In this document: positions 1 through 8,973 of the stretch, in pieces
How positions within the stretch are numbered: position 1 is the first letter of the stretch
Layout of the letters: each line of letters opens with the position of its first letter
From: Desulfonema limicola
Lineage (GTDB): Bacteria; Desulfobacterota; Desulfobacteria; Desulfobacterales; RPRI01
Length of the DNA stretch: 37,297 bases
Direction of reading: 5' to 3'
Assembly: GCA_020723255.1 (NCBI GenBank)
Contig: DYJH01000015.1
Location: 1-37,297, forward strand
The notes under the pieces: model-generated
Database searches by the model: none
Told to the model about the DNA's origin: nothing
Seen by the model: only the letters and a program-made list of their open reading frames with translations
Program-made: the position numbers and the translations under genes

Positions 1-1850
1 AAGAATTCATCGGCCCCGATATCAAACAGGCTTCCCTGTGGCCGGGTTTGCCCCTCATAGTCTGCTCCTGCCCCGGTAAACGTGCCGGCATCAATGTTCT
101 GCGAGCTGTCATCAAGATGATAATCGTCTATAGTAAAAGAATCACCCTTATCCACAAGACCGGTAACAGCTACATTGCCCTTCACAAAAATTTGTGTCAC
201 CGTGTTGCCGGTTATAAGAAAATGATGCCGCCCGCCGGGTGTGGCAGAAACGTTCAGCATGGTGCCTGCCCATTTATTTCCGGTCCAGGCCTTGGTATTG
301 TCTGTAAGAACTGTGCGGTCATTTACTGCATCATAAACAGGATCAAGGCTCCAACTGCCTGAATCTACGGTTTCACCCACAATTCCCGGCGCCCAGTTAT
401 GGTTGTTGCTGAGGCCTTCGTACCCTATCTCAAGGAAAGAAAGGTCGTTTCCCAAAGCCTGATTGTTCCGATGTAAAATATTTGCCTGATTATAAAAGTC
501 GTTGTGAGTGATGTAGAGATTAAGCTCCCCTTCCTCCCATATAGCCGTGTCCACTCCGGAAAAAATATTGTCCCTGACAACCGAACTGGGAGCGTCATTG
601 TCTATATTGACACACGATTCATTCGTGTTATATCCGCCGTAAAAGGTATTGTTGACTACCGTAACATTTTGATGGGTGTAAAATCCGGCACCCAGCAGTT
701 TATTCGTTCCGGTAAGCGTATTGTAAAGAAAATAATTGTTCGAAATAACGGCGTCATTCGCATTGCCACCGGCTTTATTAAGGTAAAACCCGCCGCCAGA
801 AGAACTACCGGAATTTTTGCTAAATATATTGGCGTTAATTTTGCCTGTCACATATCCGCCAATGTAAAACCCGCTGCCATAACTACCAGAGTTTCCGCTG
901 AAATTGTTATTAAAAATATCGCCTGTTATATATCCACCAATTCGAAAACCGCCGCCATAGCTACCACCAGAGTTTCCGCTGAAATTGTTGCCGGAAATAT
1001 TTCCGACAAAATTTGATCCGATGTTAAAACCGCCGCCATAATTACCAGCAGTGGAATTTCCACTGAAACTATTTCCTGTCACATTGCCGGTAAAAATGGA
1101 TTTAACGTAAAAACCACCACCATAGCCGGTGTTTCCACTGAAACTATTTCCTGAAATATCAAGATATGAAGCAGAATCAACATAAATACCTCCGCCAAAA
1201 CTTCCTGTATTTCCGGTGAAAGTGTTTCCGGTTGTCGTAAATCCATCGCCGGAAAGCCATATACCTCCCCCGTATGAACTCTTATTGTTTTTAATCACAC
1301 AGCTCTGGACTGTACCGGAACTTTCAATGAACTCACAGGCTCCGCCTTTAATTGTTCCGCCCGTCCGCTTCATGTCTTTTAACGTTAAATTCGTAATTTT
1401 GAACCCTGATATATTGTCGCCGCGGATGAGGGCCGCATTGCTGTTAGCATTGAACGCACCGCTGATAATACAGTTTTCTGCTCCATCCTCCCCCTGAATC
1501 GTCATCCCGTTTCGCATTTCGAGCGGAAAGACTTCACGCTCATCGGCAGGCTTTGCAGGATCAGCATCATACGTTCCGGCCTTGATATGCACCACCCAGG
1601 GATCAGGCAAACTCCTGCTGTTTGCTATAAACAAAGCATATGTGATGGACTTGAACGGGCTCGCAGATGTGCCGGTTGTACCTGTACTATTTATACCGGT
1701 GGACTGATTAACGTAGATGTGTTCGACGGCCAGAGCAGCTTGTACGGGTAATAAGAAACACAGCATATAGGCCATGACAAGAAGTAAAGATGTATTCAAA
1801 ATTCCAAATCCGCTTTTTGATGAGAGCAGCTTCCTGTTTCGCATGTTCAT
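1..1850 (-). CDS. Secreted right-handed beta-helix repeat protein (partial, 3' end outside window)
   Basis: An open frame of 616 codons runs from an ATG at 1850 off the left edge without a stop. AGAGG lies 8 bases before the ATG. Residues 1-41 form a signal peptide (hydrophobic run ending near QAALA). Residues ~43-120 look like the DUF1565 entry region of secreted parallel beta-helix proteins (IYVNQSTG, SASPFKSITYAL, VVHIKAGTYD, then MTIQGEDG). After that come at least six rungs of about 22-24 residues built on SGNxFSGNxGxYGGGF. The visible end, FDIGADEF, is typical of the end of the helix in choice-of-anchor Q proteins, so a C-terminal anchor may follow outside the window. Likely a surface or exported protein; substrate unknown. 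The lipoprotein gene lies 270 bases upstream in the same direction. Confidence 0.85.
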   Translation of the reverse strand, partial: MNMRNRKLLSSKSGFGILNTSLLLVMAYMLCFLLPVQAALAVEHIYVNQSTGINSTGTTGTSASPFKSITYALFIANSRSLPDPWVVHIKAGTYDADPAKPADEREVFPLEMRNGMTIQGEDGAENCIISGAFNANSNAALIRGDNISGFKITNLTLKDMKRTGGTIKGGACEFIESSGTVQSCVIKNNKSSYGGGIWLSGDGFTTTGNTFTGNTGSFGGGIYVDSASYLDISGNSFSGNTGYGGGFYVKSIFTGNVTGNSFSGNSTAGNYGGGFNIGSNFVGNISGNNFSGNSGGSYGGGFRIGGYITGDIFNNNFSGNSGSYGSGFYIGGYVTGKINANIFSKNSGSSSGGGFYLNKAGGNANDAVISNNYFLYNTLTGTNKLLGAGFYTHQNVTVVNNTFYGGYNTNESCVNIDNDAPSSVVRDNIFSGVDTAIWEEGELNLYITHNDFYNQANILHRNNQALGNDLSFLEIGYEGLSNNHNWAPGIVGETVDSGSWSLDPVYDAVNDRTVLTDNTKAWTGNKWAGTMLNVSATPGGRHHFLITGNTVTQIFVKGNVAVTGLVDKGDSFTIDDYHLDDSSQNIDAGTFTGAGADYEGQTRPQGSLFDIGADEF

Positions 1851-2119
1851 GATATAAACCTCTTTCAAATGCAAAAAAATAATATTAATAGTATGTGGAA
1901 GATAAAGAAAATTGCAAATTGCAAAACCACAGCAGGTCATGCCTTTACTAACATACTAATTGGTGTATAATAAATAAGTTACTCATGAGCCCATAATTAT
2001 ATGGATATCAAAGACTAATTCTTACTTCCTCCCTTTGCGAAAGAGAGGAATTTCCCTCTTTGGGAAAGAGGGGCTATGGGAGATTTTCGAAAAAATACGT
2101 TCAATCGATTATGGACTCC
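1851..2119. other. Intergenic stretch with stem-loops
   Basis: No gene seen. It holds the AGAGG ribosome site of the beta-helix gene, an AT-rich stretch that could carry a promoter, and the paired stem-loops described separately. Confidence 0.6.
2031..2072. repeat. Paired stem-loop repeat, possible terminator
   Basis: Two adjacent hairpins: an imperfect one (CTCCCTTT gcg AAAGAGAG, about 2033-2047) and a perfect one (CCCTCTTT ggg AAAGAGGG, 2054-2072). They lie between the lipoprotein gene and the beta-helix gene. No clean T-run follows, so a dispersed intergenic repeat is as likely as a terminator. Confidence 0.5.
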
Positions 2120-2872
2120 TTAATTTGCCTTGTCAGCCCGCATTTGGATTTTAGATTGAATCTCCGTGGATATTTTCTGGCTGGCTTCTGCTAAAGCATC
2201 GGATATAACTGTTTCCCCCCACGCAGTCCTATGCCAATTCCTACCAAAAATGCCTGCATCAAAGATCGCATCAAAGATCGTTATTTTGGCAAAATACCAT
2301 TCCGTTTTCTTATTAAACGTTGTAATTGGCGTTACACCTTTTTCGTTGTTAACATCAATAAGCTGAGAATTAATTCCGATTCTTGTCCAGACCGGCTGAA
2401 CAAATGGAATTATTATAAAGCCCCAGAAATTGGTCTTCCCGTCCGTAACTTTGGTCATGACAAGATATTCCGCCCCCGCATCTTTTGCAGCCTTAAGAGC
2501 CTGATCTTCAAAAATTGGCGACCGGGAATTTTCATTAGCCATTTTTGTGTCATATCCAATTTTACCAAGGTCTTCGCATATACTTCTGGCAATGTAATGT
2601 GATACCGGAAGCGATTGACCTGCCGCATCTCTGGCATAAAAACTAACCGGCAACCAGTAAGATACGCCCTGGCCAATCCTGTCCGGAGACTCTCCATCCC
2701 TTGAATCTCCAATATCTGCAACCATTATACTTGTTGATTTGCTTTTATCCAGGGCGGTCAAGTTATGGCTTGGAGTATGTTGAAGGGCAACAGAACAAGC
2801 GTTAAGCATAAGTAACATGAAAACAGAAACCACGAGCAACAGCATCTTTTTAGTACAGAATGATCTTAACAT
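2120..2872 (-). CDS. Predicted lipoprotein with CsgG/YajG-like domain
   Basis: 250 residues. GGAGG lies 4 bases before the ATG. The N-terminus is a lipoprotein signal peptide with lipobox LNAC, so Cys26 would be acylated and the protein membrane-anchored in the periplasm. The body (residues ~45-245) starts with a beta strand IMVADIGDSRD, then an alternating alpha/beta pattern with AGAEYLVMTKVTDG and a final helix. This outline recalls the CsgG/YajG/LpoB class of periplasmic nucleotide-binding-like folds; this is a pattern judgement, no diagnostic motif was seen. Its upstream region carries the same 21-base motif as the sigma-factor operon at 12402, which suggests co-regulation. Function unknown. 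Confidence 0.75.
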   Translation of the reverse strand: MLRSFCTKKMLLLVVSVFMLLMLNACSVALQHTPSHNLTALDKSKSTSIMVADIGDSRDGESPDRIGQGVSYWLPVSFYARDAAGQSLPVSHYIARSICEDLGKIGYDTKMANENSRSPIFEDQALKAAKDAGAEYLVMTKVTDGKTNFWGFIIIPFVQPVWTRIGINSQLIDVNNEKGVTPITTFNKKTEWYFAKITIFDAIFDAGIFGRNWHRTAWGETVISDALAEASQKISTEIQSKIQMRADKAN

Positions 2873-2931
2873 AATACCTCCGATTCTAAAGTGATTTGTT
2901 TCTATAGTGAACGTAAATAATAAGTTTTCGC

Positions 2932-2955
2932 ACCCCTCACCCTATCCTCTCTTCA
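2932..2955. repeat. Fragment of dispersed CCCTCACCCTAACCCTCTC-type repeat
   Basis: The stretch cacccctcaccctatcctct matches the start of the dispersed repeat seen complete at 21811-21850 inside the gspI leader. Only one arm is present here. Confidence 0.4.
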
Positions 2956-3000
2956 AAGTGGAAATGGGAAATTATATTGTTATACCACTTTGATAGTATT

Positions 3001-3030
3001 GACACCTCTAATAGAAAAATCTTACAAATA
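3001..3030 (-). promoter_or_regulatory. Candidate ECF-sigma promoter of the lipoprotein gene
   Basis: Read on the - strand: TATTTGTAAGATTTT, nine variable bases, then GGTGTC. The same 21 fixed bases with the same spacing occur at 12499-12528 before the sigma-factor operon. TTGTAA and TGTC are 17 bases apart, which fits -35 and -10 elements; TGTC/GTC is a common ECF -10 core. The start codon at 2872 lies about 130 bases downstream. Confidence 0.6.
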
Positions 3031-3065
3031 AAAGCAATAAAAATCTGCCTCCCACCATTTTATCC

Positions 3066-3094
3066 TTGACACAAAGAAACAATACCTTTATTTT
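3066..3094 (+). promoter_or_regulatory. Sigma-70 promoter of the AAA ATPase gene
   Basis: TTGACA (3066-3071), exactly 17 bases, then TATTTT (3089-3094). The ATG at 3101 is 7 bases after the -10, where transcription should start, so the mRNA is probably leaderless. No Shine-Dalgarno sequence is visible before this ATG. Confidence 0.65.
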
Positions 3095-3100
3095 TTCTTT

Positions 3101-4393
3101 ATGGAAAAGAAAGAAATCATTAAATCTCTTATTCGTGAATTTCATCATAAATCTCTTCCGAAATACCGCACCAGAGAAATTTTGATTCCGTTAAATCTGG
3201 AGAAGGTTATTACGCTTATAGGCTCCAGAAGAAGTGGAAAGACTTTTCTGTTATATCAGATTATTGACCATCTGCTTCAGGAAATAGATAAAACGGCAAT
3301 TGTATATTTTAATTTTGAAGATGAACGCTTAGAACTTATCGACGGTGAAGCTGATCTTATTTTACAGTCTTACAGAGAACTTTATCCGAACCACAATCTG
3401 ACGTCCTGTTATTTTTTTTTTGATGAAATACAAAATCTTCCGGGGTGGGAAAAATTTGTTCGAAGGCTTTACGACACAGTTTCGCGCTATATTTTTCTTA
3501 CCGGTTCCAACGCAAAATTACTTAGTTCCGAAATATCGACGTCCTTACACGGACGAAGTATAAGTTTTGAGGTCTTTCCGTTAAGTTTCAGGGAATATCT
3601 GTCTTTTAACGACATACCAATCGACTTTTATCTTCCGGATATAAAAGGAAATATTTATAACGCCCTTGAAATATACCTTGAATTCGGCGGGTTTCCCGAA
3701 TTGGGAACAATTGCCGACCCCAATATTAAATACAGGATTCTTCAGGAATATTTTGATGTGATGCTTTTTAGAGATCTTGTCGAGCATTATAATATTAATA
3801 ATCTGATTTCTTTGAAATTTTTTTTAAAGCGAGTTTTTGGCTGTGCAACCAAACAGATTTCGATCAACCGTATCTATAACGATCTCAAGTCCACCGGAAT
3901 TAAAATTGGTAAAAACAGCCTATATGAATTTCTGGAACAGGCGGAATCGATATTTCTTTTACAAACATTAAAAAAATACTCTCCAAAACTTTCCGTGCAG
4001 GAATTTGGAGAAAGAAAAATATTTATTATAGATAATGGATTGCTAAATTCGGTGGTTTTTAAGTTTTCCGCTGATAGGGGTAAAGCAATGGAACAGGTTG
4101 TATTCTGGGAATTGCGCAGAAGGGGTAAATCACTTTTTTTTCTTAAAAACGGATATGAGTGTGATTTCGCCATTATATCTAAATCCGGCGAGATTAACGA
4201 AATTATTCAGGTTTGCAGCGATATTAGTGATTCTCGCACCCTATCCCGTGAAGTCAGGGGAATCAGCACAGCTTGTAAACGATTGGGTATTTCTCAAGGG
4301 ACTATCATAACCTATGACAGGAAGGACCAAATAAAAGTGGGTGATATCAGCATTAGTCTGATTCCGCTGCCGGTTTTTCTTTTAGCACAGTGA
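3101..4393 (+). CDS. AAA ATPase with DUF4143 C-terminal region
   Basis: 430 residues. Walker A GSRRSGKT at 41-48, Walker B YFFFDE at 105-110, sensor-like LTGSNA at 134-139, then HGRSISFEVFPLSFREY, the usual linker of this family. The DUF4143 part (about 200-430) has GNSLYEFLEQAE-like text and, near the end, E..VFWEL, YECDFAII and EIIQV, which resemble a PD-(D/E)XK nuclease core with Q in place of the usual acidic/Lys pair. The family is common in bacteria and archaea, often in variable regions; cellular role unresolved. The start fits the family N-terminus, yet no ribosome site precedes it. It is the only + strand gene in the left half and converges on the outer-membrane gene with 9 bases between stops. 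Confidence 0.88.
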   Translation: MEKKEIIKSLIREFHHKSLPKYRTREILIPLNLEKVITLIGSRRSGKTFLLYQIIDHLLQEIDKTAIVYFNFEDERLELIDGEADLILQSYRELYPNHNLTSCYFFFDEIQNLPGWEKFVRRLYDTVSRYIFLTGSNAKLLSSEISTSLHGRSISFEVFPLSFREYLSFNDIPIDFYLPDIKGNIYNALEIYLEFGGFPELGTIADPNIKYRILQEYFDVMLFRDLVEHYNINNLISLKFFLKRVFGCATKQISINRIYNDLKSTGIKIGKNSLYEFLEQAESIFLLQTLKKYSPKLSVQEFGERKIFIIDNGLLNSVVFKFSADRGKAMEQVVFWELRRRGKSLFFLKNGYECDFAIISKSGEINEIIQVCSDISDSRTLSREVRGISTACKRLGISQGTIITYDRKDQIKVGDISISLIPLPVFLLAQ

Positions 4394-4402
4394 ATATATC
4401 CT

Positions 4403-5782
4403 CTAAAAATACACAATCACTGACGAATAAACCGTATGCTCATTCACATCCTGTGAAAAATCCAGATACTCCAGATAAGATTTCCCCACATTGCTTCCGA
4501 AGCGGTACTGGTAAGCAATATCAAAAACAAAGCGCTCAAAAACAATACCGGAGCCAAGGCTGAATCCGAAGAAGTCATCCACACCGTTCACTGCCGGGGC
4601 CGGATCGTAAAATATGCCGGCTCTTAGAGGAACGACATATTCATCACCAATAAACAGGTATTCCGCACCCATGCGAAACTGCCGGGTGGGATCAAGCCAG
4701 GATTCATCTGCATTTTTACCTGTGATGGGATTTTTCTTTTTACCCTTTGAATCTTTTAATACAAAATCATCCCACTCGGTTCGGTAAATATCTGCGGAAA
4801 CCGTAAGATTGTCTGAAAAACGGTAGGAAAACCCTATTCCAAATGACATAGGCATATCCATTTTCTGATTTTCGCTTTGCTGGGAAAAAAAGGTAAGGTT
4901 CTGTTCCGGAAAATCAGGGAAAGTCCAATCTGTCTGCTCGATAGCATCAAAGTCAATTTCTGCGGTAAACGGCGTTTTGAACACTGCCCCTATGGTAAGC
5001 CGGGGTGTGGCATTCCACAGAAATCCCAAGTTTAAATTAAACCCCTCAAATGAGGAGTTTTCCTTTTTGTAATAAGTGTAGTTAAAGTCCGCTCCGTGTC
5101 CACCACCAAAATCCAAATAACCTTTACTGTGAATATTGCTTTCTTTTTTCCAGCCGCTCTTTGATATGTAATCTCCCCAAAAATTTAAGGTCATTCCCAA
5201 TGACAAATAAGGAGTTGCCTGTATGGCGTACGCCAGACCTATGGCCGATAGTTTACCCCACTGGTCAAATTTTATATTTTCAAATGTGCTGACATTTTCC
5301 GCACCGTAGAATAATCTATAATCCCACGATTTTGTAAAATCATAAAGGTGCTGATAATTCAGCGATACAACTATATTACGGTTAAACAGCGTGAAAGGAT
5401 AAGCCACGCTCATATAATTTAGATTTGATTCGGAAATATTCTGTTTCCCGCAAGCTTCAGGATTTAAGCCAAAACTGTTGTCTTCCGTCCGGTAAAGAGA
5501 TGCGCCTACAATGGAAATCTCAGGCCTTTCAAGCTGAATCAGCCCGCCCGGATTCCACGAAGCAGCAGTGGCATCGTCGGCAACGGCGATAAACGCCCCG
5601 CCCATGCCCAAAGCACGCGCCCCTGAACCTACCGGGTTAAAAGACGATGGAATTTCCAAATGTTGTCGTTGAAACAGATCGCTTCCCGGTGTTGTGGATG
5701 GAAGCATAAAAATGCCGGCAATGAAACAGATAAAATATACCGGCACTTTGAAACCTTTATTGATGTGAATTTTTCTGCGCAT
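4403..5782 (-). CDS. Outer-membrane beta-barrel protein, PorV/OmpP1-FadL-like
   Basis: 459 residues. A signal peptide (about 1-33) is followed by FNPVGSGARALGMGGAFIAV and DDATAASWNPGGLIQL, the hallmark N-terminus of the PorV/UPF0164/OmpP1-FadL group. The rest is alternating short amphipathic strands (YLSLGMTLNFWG, PLRAGIFYDP, FVFDIAYQYRFG) and the chain ends in aromatic VIVYF, as outer-membrane barrels do. AAGGAAA precedes the ATG. It is the last gene of the sigma-factor operon, 8 bases after the cyclase-CHAT gene. It may move hydrophobic or signalling molecules through the outer membrane, or help surface export as PorV does; neither is shown by sequence. A decayed paralogue 3' end lies at 16640-16704. 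Confidence 0.85.
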   Translation of the reverse strand: MRRKIHINKGFKVPVYFICFIAGIFMLPSTTPGSDLFQRQHLEIPSSFNPVGSGARALGMGGAFIAVADDATAASWNPGGLIQLERPEISIVGASLYRTEDNSFGLNPEACGKQNISESNLNYMSVAYPFTLFNRNIVVSLNYQHLYDFTKSWDYRLFYGAENVSTFENIKFDQWGKLSAIGLAYAIQATPYLSLGMTLNFWGDYISKSGWKKESNIHSKGYLDFGGGHGADFNYTYYKKENSSFEGFNLNLGFLWNATPRLTIGAVFKTPFTAEIDFDAIEQTDWTFPDFPEQNLTFFSQQSENQKMDMPMSFGIGFSYRFSDNLTVSADIYRTEWDDFVLKDSKGKKKNPITGKNADESWLDPTRQFRMGAEYLFIGDEYVVPLRAGIFYDPAPAVNGVDDFFGFSLGSGIVFERFVFDIAYQYRFGSNVGKSYLEYLDFSQDVNEHTVYSSVIVYF

Positions 5783-5790
5783 AGGTTTCC

Positions 5791-8700
5791 TTAACTTGCA
5801 TTAATTATCTGTTCCACCCGTTGTCCTTTTTCAAGCGACAGAGCGCCTTTAATAATCTTTGCCTCGCTTTGTTCTTTTTGTGCCGATACAATTTCCAATA
5901 CAACATCGGAATTTATAATTTTAAATTGCTGCCCTTTTACAATTCCCGCATCTTCGCCGATATCTACGATTGCCAGGTTTTCTTTTGAGTTTAATATACT
6001 TCCTCTCAATGGATAGGCAGTATTAATTTTACGGGTAAGAGCCTGGGCAATTATTGCGCTCATTTCATATACCGGTAGGGCGCTGCCGAATGTTTCGTTT
6101 GCAGCGGCAGTTATTTTTCCGGTTTCTGTCTCGATGATCCTAATGGATACCTGGGTTTGAGGGCCGGCGTAAATTATATTTCCGGAAAGAATCAGCCGGG
6201 CAGCCAGGATTTTGCCCAAAGAAAGGGCGGTTTTTTTATCCGCAAGCTGTGACGTTCCAAGCTTCAATTCTTCCATCAGCGCATCCAGCAGTGCGCGTTC
6301 CACCAACCGTATACGGCCGTCCGAGAGCATCTGATCGGTGATACCAGCCGTTAAAAGCTTTTCCCCTGCCTCCTGTAGCGAATAGCCCTGAGTTGAAAAA
6401 TCCATAATCCACAAAGTCAATGGCTTAGACTTCCAATCGTTCGTTAGAACTGCCGTTTGCGGGCCTTTCATGCGATCTATAAGTTCTTTTACTAGTTTGT
6501 CAATCTTTTCTTTCTTTTCACGGTCTTTGACAAGCTCGGCTTTTTTCCGTGTCTGCCCGGTCATAGATGCAATGATGCGGTTGTCCGGCGCCATACGGCC
6601 GGCTTTTTCAAAAACGCTTAGCGCCTGATCCGGTTGCCCCTTTTCATCCAGAATCAAGCCCTGAGCCAGATATCCGCTTTCGTTTGCAGGATCGATTTGC
6701 GTGGCTTTTTGGTAATAATCTATAGACATATCGGTATTCTTGTTTATGGAGGCAATTCGCCCAAGGCCCAAATATGCTTCGGCTTGTTCAGATGCGCTTC
6801 CTTTTTGGGCTTTTAAGGCTGCCTGGTAATTTTTCCGGGCCTCTTCAATATTTCCTTTCCTGAAATATATATCACCTTCAACCAGATAGCTCATACGCAC
6901 GTTGGGGTCTTTTTTTTGAAGAATTTCGCAGGCCCTGATGGCAGAGTCATATTCGGCCATCGCATATAACTGCCGGATTTCCTTCTGCCGGCTGGTTGTG
7001 TCGGTTCGGATGAATCCGAAATACCATCCCAGAAAGGCTATTGCTATGATGGAGGCGATTGCGGCTGTTATCAGAATTTTATTGTTTTTTTTCTGTGTGC
7101 TTTGCCGGCCAAAATCAATCACGTTTTCTTCCGCACGGGTTATTGTTTCAGAAATCGATTTGGACTCAAGCCCCGGCGCTTCTTCAGCCGCTTCAACTGA
7201 TCTGATCTGCTCCATATAGTTAAATGTTGGATCACCATATAACATATAGCTCGCCCATGTGATTTTCTCTTCTCCATATTCTTTAATCTGGGTCAGCCGG
7301 GACAGACGAAGGGCTTCGCCCACGCTTTGGCCTGAAAGCACGTTTTGATAAAAGTCCATGGCAAAGCGCCTGCTGGGTTCGTCTAAAATCTCCCAGAATG
7401 TTCCGATGTAGTGACGCACACCGGACAAAATAAAGGCGCTGGCAAGACTGAAAATCTGTCCGTGAAATTTCTCGCTTAAGTTCCAGGTATCGGATAAAGC
7501 CGACTGACAGGCATTTGAAAAAATAAATGCCGGCATCGTGGCTGTTCCAGTCATTTTAATGACATCTCCTGCGCTGAATATTCCTTTAGTTAAACGCCAA
7601 CCGCACTTGTCACGGTTGTTTTCGTCATAATCCATATGACCTGCAAAATGCACAATGTCAAAATTCCGTATTTTTTTCTGGAGATAATCCGGCTCAATGT
7701 TTTCCGACAAAAATGTGGCATTAATAATATTTTTTGACTGGTCCAGAAAATCACGGACGTAAATACCTTCATTATACGCTTCTTTCAAATCTCCCCTGGG
7801 ATCTGCCAGAATCAACATTTTCAGAGGTTGGCCAAGAGCCCTGACCTTGGCCGTTCCGATAAAATTCTGCTTGGTCCTAACCAGCCGGCCCATGCTGAAA
7901 CGCTGGCAGAGAAATTCTTTCCCGTCATGCATCAATTCCCATGGAACCAGAGCCATATAATCGTCAATGTTCACCACCAGGTGATCCGATTTTGTCTGTC
8001 TTAACTTTTCCTTAATATTAGTAGGTATTAAATCATCAAAAAACATCTGGCCGATTTCCTTGAGATTCGTTAAAATTTCCCTGTTAAGACGGCCCTGGCG
8101 ATTAGCCCTGTTCAATGTATCCACGATTTCATGGCATCTCTGATGTATCCTGTCCATTGAGACCGGTATTTCCTCATATAGCCTGACAGTGCTGGTCTCG
8201 CCGACGAGTTGCTCAAAAGATCCGACTTTGACGCCATCTTCCATTTTTTCGATTTCAAGATAAAACTGGCTGGCAGGACGCTTTGTTATCTTCCGGACTT
8301 CTTCCTCTGTGGCCCTTGTCCTTGTTTCAACCCTGCCGCCGATATCTTCATCCCTCCATACCACCCGGTATAAATTTAGCTTTTGGGTTTTGCCTTTAAC
8401 TGAAACACTGTCATGAAACCTGCAAAGTATGTCGTTGCTTCCCCGAATCTCCTCATAAACGTCCTCAGATACAAGAATTTCATCTTTACCGGCGACGGAT
8501 TCGATCCTGGATGCCACGTTTACAGCATCACCGGCGATATGTTGATTGTCGACTAATATTTTGCCCGCATTGATGCCGATAGAAACATGTATCTCATCTT
8601 CGGACGACACTTTCCCGTTATGTCCACCAAGAGCTTTTTGTGCCTCCACACAGGATTTTACGGCCAACAATGTATCTTCAAAAGAACACATCAGGCCGTC

Positions 8701-8973
8701 GCCCATGATGACTAAAACCTTACCGCCATGATTTTCAATTATGGGGAAAACAATATCATGATGCTTTTGCATCCAGGCTCTGCCAAGTATGTCTCCGTGT
8801 TTATCCATATAGGCGGTATAGCCGCAAACGTCGGTAAAAACGATGGCCATTTTTTTACTGAATTTTTCATTCAGCACCTGGTCTAACTTCGCCCTTTCCT
8901 GAAGAACCTGTTCAATATTGTTAATCGCCATACCCGGTTCCTGTTTTTTTTCATACTTATTATTATCCGGCAT
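5791..8973 (-). CDS. Class III nucleotide cyclase - CHAT protease - TM - TPR - CsgG-like fusion
   Basis: 1060 residues. Domains in order: class III cyclase (~40-205); linker (~206-330); CHAT caspase-like protease (~330-590) with catalytic His446 (FAGH) and Cys489 (NACQSA); one membrane helix (~632-654); TPR helices (~664-800); CsgG/TolB-N-like domain (~850-985); small beta domain (~995-1058; IVDIGEDAGIVKGQQF). The helix implies cyclase and protease in the cytoplasm, TPR and CsgG-like parts in the periplasm. Cyclase metal ligands Asp48 and Asp92 and transition-state Asn152 and Arg156 are present. Positions that choose the base (Val88, His145) match neither adenylate (Lys/Asp) nor guanylate (Glu/Cys) cyclases. 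AGGAG lies 7 bases before the ATG, which overlaps the anti-sigma gene by 11 bases. Probably an envelope-sensing protein with protease output; substrate unknown. Confidence 0.9.
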   Translation of the reverse strand: MPDNNKYEKKQEPGMAINNIEQVLQERAKLDQVLNEKFSKKMAIVFTDVCGYTAYMDKHGDILGRAWMQKHHDIVFPIIENHGGKVLVIMGDGLMCSFEDTLLAVKSCVEAQKALGGHNGKVSSEDEIHVSIGINAGKILVDNQHIAGDAVNVASRIESVAGKDEILVSEDVYEEIRGSNDILCRFHDSVSVKGKTQKLNLYRVVWRDEDIGGRVETRTRATEEEVRKITKRPASQFYLEIEKMEDGVKVGSFEQLVGETSTVRLYEEIPVSMDRIHQRCHEIVDTLNRANRQGRLNREILTNLKEIGQMFFDDLIPTNIKEKLRQTKSDHLVVNIDDYMALVPWELMHDGKEFLCQRFSMGRLVRTKQNFIGTAKVRALGQPLKMLILADPRGDLKEAYNEGIYVRDFLDQSKNIINATFLSENIEPDYLQKKIRNFDIVHFAGHMDYDENNRDKCGWRLTKGIFSAGDVIKMTGTATMPAFIFSNACQSALSDTWNLSEKFHGQIFSLASAFILSGVRHYIGTFWEILDEPSRRFAMDFYQNVLSGQSVGEALRLSRLTQIKEYGEEKITWASYMLYGDPTFNYMEQIRSVEAAEEAPGLESKSISETITRAEENVIDFGRQSTQKKNNKILITAAIASIIAIAFLGWYFGFIRTDTTSRQKEIRQLYAMAEYDSAIRACEILQKKDPNVRMSYLVEGDIYFRKGNIEEARKNYQAALKAQKGSASEQAEAYLGLGRIASINKNTDMSIDYYQKATQIDPANESGYLAQGLILDEKGQPDQALSVFEKAGRMAPDNRIIASMTGQTRKKAELVKDREKKEKIDKLVKELIDRMKGPQTAVLTNDWKSKPLTLWIMDFSTQGYSLQEAGEKLLTAGITDQMLSDGRIRLVERALLDALMEELKLGTSQLADKKTALSLGKILAARLILSGNIIYAGPQTQVSIRIIETETGKITAAANETFGSALPVYEMSAIIAQALTRKINTAYPLRGSILNSKENLAIVDIGEDAGIVKGQQFKIINSDVVLEIVSAQKEQSEAKIIKGALSLEKGQRVEQIINAS

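Noticed and set aside
504-1016. A 170-codon + strand open frame over the beta-helix repeats
   Set aside because: It is the antisense shadow of the repetitive beta-helix gene, whose - strand frame has a signal peptide, a ribosome site and family motifs.
850-1230. Regular direct repeats that could suggest a CRISPR array
   Set aside because: The unit is about 66-72 bases, in frame, and codes for beta-helix rungs; there are no unique spacers or cas genes.
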